A stretch of 64,000 nt of DNA from Cyclobacterium sp. 1_MG-2023 (GCF_030546805.1 NZ_JAUOPC010000005.1:248001-312000); one strand, 5' to 3'; positions 8,645-19,200 are shown, numbered from the stretch's first letter. Numbers and translations: made by a program. Notes: generated from the letters alone by a model not told the origin.

Positions 8645-9868
8645 TTACAGATGAAGGGTAGTCTTCACTTTAGAGGCGATCAAAGCCGGCCTATAAGAGG
8701 CTATCATCGTGATTATTACCACACTGACACTTGTATACAAAAAATCCGTCCATTGCATTTTCACAGGATAGGCATCTACTACAGAAGAAGTCACTCCCAA
8801 AGATACCAGCCCATAATTGTCTTGTATCCAACATATCAAAAACCCTAAAACCAGACCAACCAAGGCTCCCGAAAAAGCTATGATTGCCCCTTCTTTCAAG
8901 TAAATGGAACGTATCAATTTCTTTGTCCCTCCCATGGCCAAAATAACCGCTATGTCTTTTTTCTTTTCTATGGCCAGCATACTCAGTGAGAAAAATATAT
9001 TAAAGGATGCCACGGCTAAAATAAAAGTAAGGGTTAGGAACACAAACAATTTCTCCAACCGAATAGTCATTAAAAGACTTGCATGTTGCTCATCACTGTC
9101 TTGCACTACAAAAGCCTCTCCCAGTAAGTCTCTCAGTTCAGCCTTCACTTTTTGAACATTGTAATCAGGAGACACCATTATTTCCAGGCCTGTTCTCCTA
9201 TTCCCGTATTCCAATAAATTGGAAGCAAAACTCAAGGGAACGATCAAATATTCATCATCAATTTGCTTTTCAACACTAAAAATCCCCGCAGGCTGAATCA
9301 CTTCTCGGTTGTACATACTGGAAGGGTCAATGCTTCCTGATTTGGGATCTTTGGGATAAAACACCTGAATCAACTCAAAATCATTATCCAGATTGAGTAA
9401 TAAAAAGTAGGACAATCCCCGCCCAATCAAAGCTTTGGGCCGCTTTTCTTCTCCCAAACTCATCTCTCCACTTAAGTAACCTGCTTTAAACCTATCTTGT
9501 GCAATAAAATTATCTGAAACACCTTTTAAAGTGGCTACTACTTGATGCTCCCCGTATCGAACCAAGGCATTGTCCTCGATCACCTCTGTTAAAATCTCCA
9601 CACCTGCTATGGCTTCAATTTGCCCAAGAAAATCATCATCTACTTCAAAGGATTTGCCTTCCATTGGCATTACCTTTAAGTCAGCATCAAAAGAAGCATA
9701 CAATCCTTTGATCAGATCCTCCAACCCATTAAATACAGACAAAACCACCACCAAGGCCATGGTTCCCACAGCCACTCCTACCATCGATATTCTCGACAGC
9801 ACGGTAATAAAATTTTTCTTGGCTTTACTTTTGAAATACCTGGATGCTATAAAATAGGAGAGATTCAA
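8645..9868 (-). CDS. LolC/LolE-type FtsX-family ABC permease
   Basis: A 407-residue inner-membrane permease of the MacB/LolC/E architecture. It has one N-terminal TM (about residues 25-48), a large periplasmic MacB_PCD domain (about 50-255), then three C-terminal TMs in the FtsX domain (about 270-400). Such proteins pair with a LolD-like ATPase to extract lipoproteins from the inner membrane; no ATPase gene is nearby. The family N-terminus NLSYFIASRYFKSK is preceded by TTG at 9866-9868, with an in-frame stop four codons upstream and no ATG available, so TTG is the likely start. It lies about 70 nt after rbfA on the same strand and is probably co-transcribed, as in other Bacteroidota. The substrate is inferred from family. 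Confidence 0.82.
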   Translation of the reverse strand: MNLSYFIASRYFKSKAKKNFITVLSRISMVGVAVGTMALVVVLSVFNGLEDLIKGLYASFDADLKVMPMEGKSFEVDDDFLGQIEAIAGVEILTEVIEDNALVRYGEHQVVATLKGVSDNFIAQDRFKAGYLSGEMSLGEEKRPKALIGRGLSYFLLLNLDNDFELIQVFYPKDPKSGSIDPSSMYNREVIQPAGIFSVEKQIDDEYLIVPLSFASNLLEYGNRRTGLEIMVSPDYNVQKVKAELRDLLGEAFVVQDSDEQHASLLMTIRLEKLFVFLTLTFILAVASFNIFFSLSMLAIEKKKDIAVILAMGGTKKLIRSIYLKEGAIIAFSGALVGLVLGFLICWIQDNYGLVSLGVTSSVVDAYPVKMQWTDFLYTSVSVVIITMIASYRPALIASKVKTTLHL

Positions 9869-9940
9869 TGCTTGATTTAATTAGCCTAGTTGATTTTGCA
9901 AAACAATCTTAAAAATGAAAATATAAACCCGTACTTACAA

Positions 9941-10330
9941 TTAATCGTCTTCCTCATCTTCCTCATCCTCTTTCTCAGGTGCTTCAGGAATGTCAAGTTT
10001 AGAGATTACACCATCCATATGTTGCGCATAGGCAGCGGACTCATCCAAAAAGAAAGCCAATTCAGGGATAATTCTTACTGATTTACCTATTCTTCTTCCC
10101 AAAAATTTCCGGATTTGGCTCTTATTATCATCCACTATATCGATTAATTCCGCTGGTTCAGCCAATAAAAAGCTCAAATTAATTTTTGCCAAACCCAAGT
10201 CAGGGCTCATCAAAACACGGGTTACGGTGACCATGGCCTTACCCACAATTGGCCTGCCCTCTTTCTGAAATATCTCACCCAACTCCTTTTGGATCAATTT
10301 GGAATATTTCTGTTGTCTTTTACTTTCCAT
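9941..10330 (-). CDS. rbfA: 30S ribosome-binding factor RbfA
   Basis: A 129-residue KH-fold ribosome maturation factor that binds pre-30S subunits and is needed for 16S 5'-end processing and cold adaptation. Family features include SKLIQKELGEIF at the N-terminus, TVTRVLMSPDLGLAKI in the middle (the typical V-x-V-S-x-D-L segment) and KSVRIIPELAFFLDES near residues 84-99. The C-terminal 15 residues are an extremely acidic tail (E/D runs) beyond the KH core. It begins at ATG 10330 and is followed by the LolC/E-type permease gene. A TAnnTTTG-like -7 element lies just upstream on the minus strand. Confidence 0.93.
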   Translation of the reverse strand: MESKRQQKYSKLIQKELGEIFQKEGRPIVGKAMVTVTRVLMSPDLGLAKINLSFLLAEPAELIDIVDDNKSQIRKFLGRRIGKSVRIIPELAFFLDESAAYAQHMDGVISKLDIPEAPEKEDEEDEEDD

Positions 10331-10350
10331 TTTTAAATATTTAATCGTTA

Positions 10351-10358
10351 CAAATTTA
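10351..10358 (-). promoter_or_regulatory. -7 promoter element candidate for rbfA
   Basis: On the minus strand this reads TAAATTTG, a full match to the Bacteroidota -7 consensus TAnnTTTG, 20 nt upstream of the rbfA ATG. No convincing -33 TTTG is present at the expected 19-21 nt spacing, so only the -7 box is called. Confidence 0.35.
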
Positions 10359-10415
10359 GTGAAATATACGGGTAACCTTTAATTTCGTAAATTGAGTTTA
10401 AAATAAATATAGACC

Positions 10416-11822
10416 TTGCTGGAATTTTTCAAAATTAATGACCCACTGCGAATGGCAGGAATCCTATTCCTTTTCATTTTATTGCAGACCCCCTATTATT
10501 TAATGGACATCCCTACCTTGCAGCCGGAGTTCATCTGGAAGCTATTAGGCCAGCAAATCAATTCAGGGGATTTACTCTATGTGGCTATCATCGACAATAC
10601 CGGTCCTTTTTCAGCTATGGTCTACCGGCTCAATGATAGCATGTTTTCCAACTCATGGCTCTCTTTCCGTATAATAGCTTCTATCATCATATTTTTTCAA
10701 GTGTATTATGCCAACCATATGCTCATTGAAAACAATGCTTATGATGAATCCAATTATTTACCGGCATTTATAATGCTGTTATTGTACCAACTTTCCTTTG
10801 ACTTCATGACCCTCTCCCCGGCTTTAATGGGAAGCACATTTGTTCTGTTGGCCTTATCTAAATTATTAAGTCAAACCTCTGTTAACACAAACACCGTACC
10901 CTCTGTCTTACTTATGGGTATTTATGCAGGGATTGCTTTTTGTTTTCACTTTCCCTACCTCTTATTTTTGCCACTATTAATTTTTTCAGGATTACTTATT
11001 AATGGGTTCTCTTTTCAGCAACTTGCACTCATTCTTACAGCATTCTTATTACCTACAGCTTTCTGTGCCTTGTTCTTCTTCTGGCAAGACGCCCTACCTA
11101 ATTTTATCGAATTGTATTTTACCCTAGCCTTAAAGCTAGAAAAAATCTACCATGTCAATTTTACAGACCTCAGTTATATCTATTTCTTGCCCTTACTCAT
11201 TGCAATCATGGGATACTTGAAAAACAATATTCTTAGAAGATTGACGGTCAATCAGCAAAAGCAAAACCAATTGTTTTTGCTATTCCTTCTTTTTAATATC
11301 GCTATGTTTTTTTTAATGGATAGGGTAAGCCCTTACCAGTTTATTAGTATCGTACCTGTATTGGCCTATTTTATCACCCATTTTTTCTCCATTGCAAAAA
11401 CCAAACTAGCGCAAAATGTTTTGGGATACAGCTTATTGCTGATAATACCTTTAATAGGATACAGTTGGACATTTTATTTATTGAATGACAATACTTTTAG
11501 CAAATACAAACTGGAGAATTCAGCAACCTATAATATTCCCGACGGTGAAAAAGTAATGGTTTTGGGAAGTGACCTGGCACCTTATCAAAATGCAAACATG
11601 GCCAGCCCTTACCTTAACTTCAGACTTACTGAAATCTATTTTGAAAAGATGGGGGAGATGAAGAGAAAAATCAGGTTTCACCAAGACTTAAAAAAAGAAC
11701 AGCCGGAGATCATTATTGATGAAGCCGGTGTTTTCGAAGAATGGATCGATGGCCTACCAAAAATAAAACCCCTATACAGCAGATCCAATAATGGTCTGAT
11801 ATATAGGGGTGATCAGGAATAA
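10416..11822 (+). CDS. Multi-pass membrane protein of unknown function
   Basis: A 468-residue polytopic membrane protein. I count about nine to eleven hydrophobic segments, followed by a soluble tail of about 90 residues ending in LKKEQPEIIIDEAGVFEEW. The overall layout resembles Bacteroidota membrane proteins of the DUF6427 or glycosyltransferase-like type, but I cannot assign a family with confidence. The N-terminal segment EFFKINDP precedes the first TM. It is encoded directly after TTG 10416, and the first ATG is 36 nt later inside the first hydrophobic region, so a TTG start is likely. It is divergent from rbfA (85 nt apart) and converges with rpiB. No catalytic motif was recognised. Confidence 0.65.
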   Translation: MLEFFKINDPLRMAGILFLFILLQTPYYLMDIPTLQPEFIWKLLGQQINSGDLLYVAIIDNTGPFSAMVYRLNDSMFSNSWLSFRIIASIIIFFQVYYANHMLIENNAYDESNYLPAFIMLLLYQLSFDFMTLSPALMGSTFVLLALSKLLSQTSVNTNTVPSVLLMGIYAGIAFCFHFPYLLFLPLLIFSGLLINGFSFQQLALILTAFLLPTAFCALFFFWQDALPNFIELYFTLALKLEKIYHVNFTDLSYIYFLPLLIAIMGYLKNNILRRLTVNQQKQNQLFLLFLLFNIAMFFLMDRVSPYQFISIVPVLAYFITHFFSIAKTKLAQNVLGYSLLLIIPLIGYSWTFYLLNDNTFSKYKLENSATYNIPDGEKVMVLGSDLAPYQNANMASPYLNFRLTEIYFEKMGEMKRKIRFHQDLKKEQPEIIIDEAGVFEEWIDGLPKIKPLYSRSNNGLIYRGDQE

Positions 11823-11843
11823 ACCTGAAACCTTTATTTTATA

Positions 11844-12278
11844 TTAACAGGGTATTTTCCCTACTCTTCGGGCATGTCTTCCTCCCTCAAATTCAGTAGA
11901 AAGAAAAGTATCAACCATTTTCTCTGTCAATTCAAAACTTACAAATCTTGCCGGGATGGAGATTAGGTTTGCATCATTGTGCTGCCTTGAAAGGGCTGCC
12001 AATTCCTCATTCCAGCAAATAGCTGCTCTAATTCCTTGGTGTTTATTTGCCGTTATGGCCACACCATTCCCACTGCCACAGATGATAATCCCTCGTTTCA
12101 TTTCCCCAGAAGTCACTGCATTACACAATGGGTGGATAAAATCAGGATAATCTACAGACCCTTCAGAAAAAGGGCCAAAATCCTTTACTTCGTAACCTTT
12201 ATTTTGAAGGATTTCTATCAACTTTTGTTTATAGGTGAATCCTGCATGGTCACCTCCTATAGCAATTATTTCTGACAT
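11844..12278 (-). CDS. rpiB: Ribose 5-phosphate isomerase B
   Basis: A 144-residue RpiB/LacAB-fold isomerase that interconverts ribose 5-phosphate and ribulose 5-phosphate in the pentose phosphate pathway. GGDHAGF at residues 8-14, DFGPF and the GSGNG anion hole near residue 70 are present, as is the C-terminal GGRHARRVGKI that binds phosphate. The catalytic base Cys is seen in IIICGSGNG. I placed the start at ATG 12278 (MSEIIAIGGD). The frame stays open upstream into tatC, but that part has no RpiB similarity. It follows tatC by 10 nt and ends the glyA-tatC-rpiB run, converging with the membrane-protein gene at 11822. Confidence 0.94.
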   Translation of the reverse strand: MSEIIAIGGDHAGFTYKQKLIEILQNKGYEVKDFGPFSEGSVDYPDFIHPLCNAVTSGEMKRGIIICGSGNGVAITANKHQGIRAAICWNEELAALSRQHNDANLISIPARFVSFELTEKMVDTFLSTEFEGGRHARRVGKIPC

Positions 12279-12288
12279 AACTATTGAT

Positions 12289-13134
12289 TTATAAATCGTC
12301 TTCCAGCTCTTCTTCTCTGCGCTTCTTTTCCAAACGTTTGGCAATGATAATACCTGCTTCATAAAGCACCAATATAGGCATGGCAATCAATATTTGACTG
12401 ATCACATCCGGTGGAGTGATCACTGCCGACAGTACCAAAATCACTACTATGGAATGCCTTCTATAAGCCTTGAGCATGGCAGAGGATACAAGTCCGGCCT
12501 GTGTCAAGAAATAGATAACTACCGGAAGTTGAAACATTACCGCAGAGGCCAATACCAACATTGATAAAGTTGATACATAGGATGTAATATCAAACTCATT
12601 CGCAATAGAAGGATCAAGCTGGTAATTGGAAAGAAAGTTTATTGAAAGTGGAGATAAAATGAAATACCCAAAACTGGCCCCCATAAAAAACAATAAACTC
12701 ACAAAGAAAACTGCTCCTCTGGCGGCATTTCGCTCTTTCGCATATAGTCCGGGACTAATAAATCTCCATACTTCCCAAAAAACATAGGGAAAAGCAGCAA
12801 TCAAGCCTACCACCAAACTGGAAGTAATGTGCATGGAAAACTGCCCTGTCATTTGCCTACTTTGGATAATAAAGGGGAGCTTCTCAATACATAGGGCAGG
12901 AAGATAAAATAGTTCAGACAACTTACAAAGCATTCTGTAAGTCACAAAATCTACCTTTGAAGGACCAAGAATTACCTGACCAAACACAAACCCTTTGGAA
13001 AGGAATGCAAGGACCATGAAAATTAGAATCGCTGATATCGATCGCAGTAAATGCCATCTCAACTGTTCTAAATGATCCAAGAAGGACATGCCATTCTCTT
13101 CTTCCTCTTCTTCGTTATATTGATCGAGTGCCAC
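12289..13134 (-). CDS. tatC: Sec-independent translocase subunit TatC
   Basis: A six-TM inner-membrane protein that recognises twin-arginine signal peptides for export of folded proteins. The hallmark N-terminal MSFLDHLEQLRWHL, AFPYVFWEVWRFISPGLY near residues 120-137 and SAVITPPDVISQ near 235-246 are typical. The chosen GTG start (13134) adds 15 residues with a run of six glutamates; an ATG at 13089 (MSFLDH) would give the minimal family length. I kept the longer form because the acidic stretch is in frame and begins 11 nt after glyA. TatA/B partners are not in this window. A plausible client, a PhoX-like protein with an RR motif, is encoded at 43929-45338. Confidence 0.93.
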   Translation of the reverse strand: MALDQYNEEEEEENGMSFLDHLEQLRWHLLRSISAILIFMVLAFLSKGFVFGQVILGPSKVDFVTYRMLCKLSELFYLPALCIEKLPFIIQSRQMTGQFSMHITSSLVVGLIAAFPYVFWEVWRFISPGLYAKERNAARGAVFFVSLLFFMGASFGYFILSPLSINFLSNYQLDPSIANEFDITSYVSTLSMLVLASAVMFQLPVVIYFLTQAGLVSSAMLKAYRRHSIVVILVLSAVITPPDVISQILIAMPILVLYEAGIIIAKRLEKKRREEELEDDL

Positions 13135-13145
13135 TTATTTCTAAT

Positions 13146-14414
13146 TTAATATAAAGGAAATTGAACCATCCAGTCGTTAACAGTCGCTTTAATCTCTTCT
13201 AACTTAGCCTCATCTTCATGATTCATAAGTGACTGATCGATCAAATCCACAATTTTCAACATATCCGCTTCTACAAGCCCACGTGTTGTGATGGCTGCAG
13301 TACCAATACGCATTCCGGAGGTTACAAATGGAGACTTGGTATCGAATGGAACCATATTTTTATTGATGGTGATATCCACCTTACCAAGTGTGTTTTCAGC
13401 AATTTTGCCTGTTAATTCTTTGTTTCGAAGGTCTATTAACATCAGGTGATTGTCTGTACCTCCTGATATTAATTGATAACCTTTTTCAACAAATGCTTCA
13501 GCCATAACTGCGGCATTTTTCTTAACCTGAATGATATAATCCAAATATTCATCAGAAAGCGCCTCTTCAAAAGCAATGGCTTTGGCAGCAATAATATGTT
13601 CTAAAGGACCTCCCTGGGTGCCCGGGAATACCCCTGAATCCAATAATGCTGACATTTTCCTTAACTCTCCCTTTGGATTTTTAAGACCAAATGGATTATC
13701 AAAATCTTCTCTCATTAGAATCAAACCACCTCTAGGCCCTCTAAGGGTCTTATGGGTGGTGGTGGTGACCACATGACAGAATTCCAGCGGATCGTTGAGC
13801 AAACCTTTGGCAATAAGCCCTGAAGGATGTGAGATATCAGCAAGCAAAATAGCTCCAACCTCGTCTGCTATTGCCCTTAACCTTTCGTAGTCCCAATCAC
13901 GGCTGTAGGCAGATGCACCACAAATCAATAATTTAGGATTAACTTCTTTGGCCTGTGCTTCAACTTTATCATAGTCGATCACGCCTGTTTCTTCCTCCAC
14001 ACCATAAAAGTGGGGATCGTATAACTTTCCGGAAAAATTTACCGGTGAACCATGAGTAAGGTGTCCACCATGTGAAAGATCAAAACCTAAAATGGCATCT
14101 CCTGCTTTTAAACAAGCTAAAAACACTGCTGCATTGGCTTGTGCTCCGGAGTGAGGTTGAACATTTGCCCAAGTTGCTCCAAAAAGAGCTTTGGCCCTAT
14201 CTATGGCAATCTGCTCTATGTCATCCACTATTTCACAGCCACCATAATACCGTTTCTTGGGAAGACCTTCAGCATATTTATTGGTAAGCACGCTTCCTGC
14301 GGCTTCCATAACTTGCTTGCTTGTGAAATTCTCAGAGGCGATCAGCTCTATTCCTCTTTTTTGTCTGTCCTCCTCCTTTGCTATCAGGTCAAATATTAAT
14401 TGATCTCTTTTCAT
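13146..14414 (-). CDS. glyA: Serine hydroxymethyltransferase
   Basis: A 422-residue fold-type I PLP enzyme converting serine plus THF to glycine plus 5,10-methylene-THF, the main one-carbon source. Motifs are IELIASENF near residue 22, QPHSGAQAN near 85, DISHPSGLI, and the PLP-lysine loop [14 protein letters not shown] near 215-228. I chose ATG 14414 ([15 protein letters not shown]), which matches the usual family N-terminus; a GTG at 14435 would add seven residues. It heads the glyA-tatC-rpiB run, and a good Bacteroidota-type promoter lies 90 nt upstream. PurU elsewhere in the window acts on the same folate pool. Confidence 0.96.
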   Translation of the reverse strand: MKRDQLIFDLIAKEEDRQKRGIELIASENFTSKQVMEAAGSVLTNKYAEGLPKKRYYGGCEIVDDIEQIAIDRAKALFGATWANVQPHSGAQANAAVFLACLKAGDAILGFDLSHGGHLTHGSPVNFSGKLYDPHFYGVEEETGVIDYDKVEAQAKEVNPKLLICGASAYSRDWDYERLRAIADEVGAILLADISHPSGLIAKGLLNDPLEFCHVVTTTTHKTLRGPRGGLILMREDFDNPFGLKNPKGELRKMSALLDSGVFPGTQGGPLEHIIAAKAIAFEEALSDEYLDYIIQVKKNAAVMAEAFVEKGYQLISGGTDNHLMLIDLRNKELTGKIAENTLGKVDITINKNMVPFDTKSPFVTSGMRIGTAAITTRGLVEADMLKIVDLIDQSLMNHEDEAKLEEIKATVNDWMVQFPLY

Positions 14415-14501
14415 GTAATGATCTGTTCTATTCACTGAGTTTACATCCTTCCTTACCTACGTAAAAATAATGTAAACCAGACTTGATTCTAATTCGAATG
14501 C

Positions 14502-14533
14502 CAAAATTACTCTTAAACAATGTATAATCCAAT
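14502..14533 (-). promoter_or_regulatory. Bacteroidota-type promoter candidate for glyA
   Basis: On the minus strand the -7 box is TAATTTTG (14502-14509, match to TAnnTTTG), with ATTG (14530-14533) as the -33 box and a 20-nt spacer. Transcription would begin near 14495, leaving a leader of about 80 nt before ATG 14414. Spacing and both boxes fit the consensus well. Confidence 0.55.
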
Positions 14534-14848
14534 TGTCTTTTCAATTTGATTGTTGGTAAAATCAATATATTTCAAGCTTTTGCTAGCGAGAATCCTAACA
14601 ATCCTATCCGCCCAAGAAAATAAATGCCTTTTTTTGAAAATATTGAGGACTATATTACATGAATTAGTTGGTCGTCCCTCTTAACATCAAACTTTTTATA
14701 GGTACAATCAAGTTAAAAATTAAGCTTAAACCTCAGATTATTATTAAAGAAAGCTTTGCAAAAACCAACCACTAAAAATATAATTTCCTTAACCTCAAAT
14801 CAATTGATAAGCGCGTAGGTTTTATTTCGATTTAGCGGTTAAATGACA

Positions 14849-14856
14849 TATATTTG
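14849..14856 (+). promoter_or_regulatory. -7 promoter element candidate for the orphan gene
   Basis: TATATTTG matches TAnnTTTG exactly and lies just before ATG 14864. An ATG at 14843 would place this box inside the coding region, which favours the downstream start. The -33 region shows only TTTCG near 14825. Confidence 0.4.
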
Positions 14857-14863
14857 CCTGAAT

Positions 14864-15235
14864 ATGAATTTTGACTTTCAACCAAAGACGTATTTTAATG
14901 AAACCGCTGCCAATGCCCTGATAGCAAAGCTTACCTATCCTGAAAGTCAATGGGGAGAGGAAATTTGCATTTTTGCTACCTCGGTAGATGGTATAATTTA
15001 TTTTGAAATAGTCGATTTTTATGGAAATGAATATTCTATAAAGCCCAGTGAATGCAGAGATCCCCTGCCATTACAGGAATTGATTCTACTGATAGAATCA
15101 ATGGAGGTAGATAAGAAAGGTGAAATGGGAGCAATTAACGATACCCTATTGGGCATTCCCTTGGCGGAAAGCACGCTTTACCCACAGTTAAAGCATTATT
15201 TTGATCAAAAGAGAACCCATTTCGGGTTCGTTTGA
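14864..15235 (+). CDS. Hypothetical protein, orphan
   Basis: A 123-residue soluble protein with no signal peptide or membrane segment and no motif that I recognise. Composition is ordinary and acidic, with several aromatic residues (FDFQPKTYF at the N-terminus, THFGFV at the C-terminus). Codon use and AT content look like the neighbours, so it appears to be a resident gene rather than a spurious frame. The start at ATG 14864 is preferred over 14843 because of the promoter box between them. It stands 75 nt before the AEC transporter on the same strand, but functional linkage is not evident. I assign no function. Confidence 0.6.
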   Translation: MNFDFQPKTYFNETAANALIAKLTYPESQWGEEICIFATSVDGIIYFEIVDFYGNEYSIKPSECRDPLPLQELILLIESMEVDKKGEMGAINDTLLGIPLAESTLYPQLKHYFDQKRTHFGFV

Positions 15236-15309
15236 ATAATATTGCAGGCCTTCTTTCTTAAAATTAGTCGCCCGATCTGATTTTACATTGGCCCAAAGAC
15301 TCCAGTACT

Positions 15310-16233
15310 ATGGCAAATATACTTATCGTTATTACCTCGATTCTCATAGGTTTGATTCTACAGAAAGTCAGAAACTTTCCGGTGGAAGCACCTAAGGCAT
15401 TGAATGCCTATTTGATTTATGTAGTTTTACCTGCTGTCTCTTTGCTGCACATTTCAAAGTTAAACTTAGGTTTGGAATTGCTACTGCCGGTATCAGTGGG
15501 ATGGATTATTTTCACCATAACCTGGATCCTTTTTGGCTACTTAGGCAAACGTTTTGGCTGGGACAAAAAAACCATTGGATGCCTTATTATATGCGGGGGG
15601 CTTTCCAATACCGGCTTTATCGGTTATCCTGTAATCGAGGCCATATATGGTGCTGAAGGACTAAAAATAGCTGTCCTCATTGATCAAACCGGCTCTTTTC
15701 TAGTGGTCAGTAGTCTTGCCATCATTGTCGCCTCTCTGTATGGATCGGAAAAAATGAGGAAAAGAGATATCTCAAAACAAATGCTACTCTTTCCACCGTT
15801 TTTATTTTTTATTCTGGCCCTCTTACTTAATATATTCCAAATTGAAATCAGAGGTGTGGTCCAAAAAGTGCTCGAGAGTTTCTCTGCCACACTTACTCCC
15901 ATTGCTTTAATTGCCGTGGGCTTACAAATAAAAATTAAAGTTTCTGACATCAAAGACAATTACCTTTGGTATGGACTTGCCCATAAACTGGTCCTCATCC
16001 CTACCTTAATATATGCCATTTATCATTGGATTCCGGCGGAAAACCCGGATCAAAACCTAATTTTTAAAGTAAGTGTCATGGAAGCCGCCATGGCCTCCAT
16101 GATCACTTCTTCAATAATTGCGACCAATTACAATCTTCGACCTAAACTAGCCTCACTTTTGGTGGGAGTAGGCATCCCTCTTTCTGTAATTACCCTTACC
16201 TTTTGGTATTACCTCTTAGAATATTTTCGCTAG
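15310..16233 (+). CDS. AEC-family (auxin efflux carrier-like) transporter
   Basis: A 307-residue polytopic membrane protein of the AEC family, with about ten TMs in two inverted repeats of five. The N-half shows the family features VRNFPVEAPKALNAYLIYVVLP and GGLSNTGFIGYPVIEAIYG; the C-half has the second crossover segment EAAMASMITSSIIA near residues 258-271. Bacterial members export or take up organic acids such as malate or malonate; the substrate here is unknown. The start ATG 15310 fits the family N-terminus. It ends only 6 nt from the convergent AsmA-like gene, with no clear terminator between them. Confidence 0.85.
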   Translation: MANILIVITSILIGLILQKVRNFPVEAPKALNAYLIYVVLPAVSLLHISKLNLGLELLLPVSVGWIIFTITWILFGYLGKRFGWDKKTIGCLIICGGLSNTGFIGYPVIEAIYGAEGLKIAVLIDQTGSFLVVSSLAIIVASLYGSEKMRKRDISKQMLLFPPFLFFILALLLNIFQIEIRGVVQKVLESFSATLTPIALIAVGLQIKIKVSDIKDNYLWYGLAHKLVLIPTLIYAIYHWIPAENPDQNLIFKVSVMEAAMASMITSSIIATNYNLRPKLASLLVGVGIPLSVITLTFWYYLLEYFR

Positions 16234-16239
16234 TCCTAG

Positions 16240-19200
16240 TTATTCAGGATTAGGCGTTTCTTTCTCTTCTGTAGTGGTAGGCTTATTCCTATTGGTAAAT
16301 CCCTTGAGAAGGTTTTTCACTTCATTGACTGCTTTTTCTTTGGTCTGATCCACCAACTTGGAGGCTTCTTGTACCACACTGTCTTTGACCACTTCAGATT
16401 TCTCCTTAAATTCTTGTTTTAAACTATCTTCTTTTGCTTTGAAGTCAGCGGCAATTTTTTCTTGAACATCCTCCTTCTCTCCGTCCACCTTACTTTTCAA
16501 GGCATTGGAGATATAGCTATCCAAAGTCTCAGAAGATGCCAATCCTACATTTGGACGGGCATAACTACCACCAATATTGAAGGCCAATGGCACATTGGTG
16601 TCCGACAAGTCAGCTCCGACTAAACTGGTAACCAATCCATTAATCTTTGAACCAAATTTACTCGCAGGAACATCTATGGCTACCAAATAATTGATCCGAC
16701 CGTCAAAGCCGGTGCTACCCTGAATTTTTGCAGGGTAATCCCATAATTGCAATTCAAAGGGAGGAATGTTCAACATCCCATCTTCTATTCTGGCTGAAAT
16801 GTTCATGGGTTTTAGACTAATGGTGGCTGTATCGTCTAATTTGGTCAAGCTTGTAATCCCTTGGATAAGTGGGCTATCTTTGATAGCCGTTTCAGCCAAT
16901 TTTATAAGCCCTGAACCATCTAGGCTTGATAAAACAGGCATCATGTCCTGCCCCAACAAGCCGGAAAAAGAAAATTTTGTAGAGAAACTCCCTGTTACAT
17001 GCTGTGCTATAGGGGCAAATGTTTGCACCGTCACAAAGGACTTGAAGGCATCCTGAACACCCAATTTACTGATATCCAAGGTCATGTCGAATGATGGCTT
17101 TGAAATATCTTTTGAATTATAACTACCGTCAAATGCGATTGAGCCTCCTAACATATCTGTCTTAAACCCTTCCAGAGAAAGTACAGCATCCTTCACCTTC
17201 ATTTTCCCCTGAGCATTGGTAAGCGAAAGGTTATCATAAAGGATTTTATCTGCTTTCACATCCATGACAAAATCAATATTATCAGGCAATGCAATGACCT
17301 CCAAAGAAGTAGTATCTTCATTGACGCTTTCAGTTTCTGTCATCCATTCATTGACGTTGAAATTACTAGAATAAACGGACAAATTCCCTTGCAGCTCATT
17401 TCCTTCATCACTTAACAGAAATGCCATATAGTTGGATAAAGTACCGGTAGCCTCCACAGGACTCTCTCCCAGTCGGGCGTCCATTTTGATAAGATTGATA
17501 GCTTTAGGACTGAAGTTGGCCGTAGCTTCATTGATTCTTACCCCTTGCGGATAATCTTTATCCGCATAATAAAAATCATTGACCACCATTTCCCCTTTGG
17601 TGTCAAGTGCTCCGAAACGGTTAGCCTCAATGGCAGCATAGCTTCCTTTTGCATCCAAGTCTGCTTTAATATTCCCTTCCAGCAAGACATCTTCCATAGG
17701 GATAATTGTGGCAATCTTACCTAAGTCAACAGCCCCGTGTACGGCAAAATCATAATTCATTTCTTCTAGGTCACTAAATTTTAAAGTTCCTTCAATCTTC
17801 TCTCCTTCTAACTCAAAACCAAATGATGGAACATCAATGGCAAAATCATTCATTTGACCTGTATTATTATTAGCAATTGCCCGCACATTAATATTGTCTA
17901 TGGGAGCCGGATACGCATCACTTTTCACATATCCATCTGATAAATCAATATTCGCATTGATTACCGGAATAATTTGTGCCACACTATCATACCGCCCTTT
18001 GGCAGTGGCATCTATGGCCAGTTGCCCTTTTAGTTCCATCTCTTCAATTGGGAAAATTGAAGTCATTTCCAATAAATCCAATTCACCTTTAAGTTGACCA
18101 TCCATCTCGTAACTGACCAAATCATTTATTTTCAATCTTCCTGAAACCGGCTGTTCTCCAAATTGGAGCGCAAAAGTGGAGAGATTAATGCTCGTATAGT
18201 CCAGATCCCCTGATTCATTGACAACTTTTAAATCCATATTTACATGCTGAACCGGCCTTGGAAGGTCCGGATACTGAAACATCCCTTCCTTTATAACAAG
18301 ACCAAACTGAAAAGCAGGAAAAGAATTTTCATTGTAGGTTCCTTTCAATGCTCCTGAAAAATCCATTTCACCGGAAGTTTTCAGCTCATCAAATGAGGAT
18401 GAATAAACCCCGGGAACCAATGAAAGGGCACTTTTAAAGTCATTGTCTTGCCCATAAAACTTAGCGTCCATCTCCATGTCATCTCCAGGCATCGCAAGAT
18501 ATCCGTCAATACCAAATCCAAAGTCATTCAATTTAAACTTTGCTTCTTCAACCCCAAACTTCATATTTTCAAGATCAACACTGATTTCCGAGTCGATGGA
18601 AAGCACTTTATTGGTCAAATATTCAACACCTTCATAGGCCACATTGACAATATTCCCCTCACCGGCCACCATCAGATCATAGACATCAAGGGTAAGGTCT
18701 CCGCTGCCTTCAAAATTCATTTCGGACATAACCATTAGGAAATCTAGAGATCGATCATCATAGATAAAGTCAAGGTTTTCAATTTCAATTAAATCAATGC
18801 CCAATTGAAAGTTTGATGTGGTAGTATCCACTACTGCTTCCTCTTCGCTTTCAAACATGATATCATAATTGGCTTGCCCATCTTCTAATACCTTGACATA
18901 AAATTGACCGTCCTTCAAGCGAATCCCTTGTAAACTTGGATTGTCACTAAATATAACGGACCATATATCCAAATCAACCTGCATTTCCCCTAGGTGCACT
19001 AAAGTGTCATTTTGGAATGGTGGGTTTCCTTTAATTCCAAAATCCCCTAAACCTGCAGACAAGCTTGGGAAGTTACTAAAAACACTTAGACTAACTTTAT
19101 CTCTGTCGTAGTAGACGGTAGCATTCACACTCTTCTCAAGTTCTTCATCCAGCTTATCAAAGATTTTATCTTTGAAAAAATAAGGCACGGCTACCAAGAC

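Larger units (their letters stand above)
14415..14863. other. Long AT-rich intergenic region between divergent genes
   Basis: About 450 nt between glyA (-) and the orphan gene at 14864 (+). It holds a promoter candidate for glyA (14502-14533) and a -7 element for the orphan gene (14849-14856). The rest is AT-rich with no reading frame, tRNA-like fold or strong inverted repeat that I can see. Confidence 0.6.

Noticed and set aside
12279-12386. N-terminal extension of the rpiB frame
   Set aside because: It lies inside tatC and has no RpiB similarity; ATG 12278 gives the normal family start.
16226-16255. Possible bidirectional terminator between the AEC and AsmA genes
   Set aside because: Only a short imperfect stem is present in the 6-nt gap and coding ends, without a T tract.
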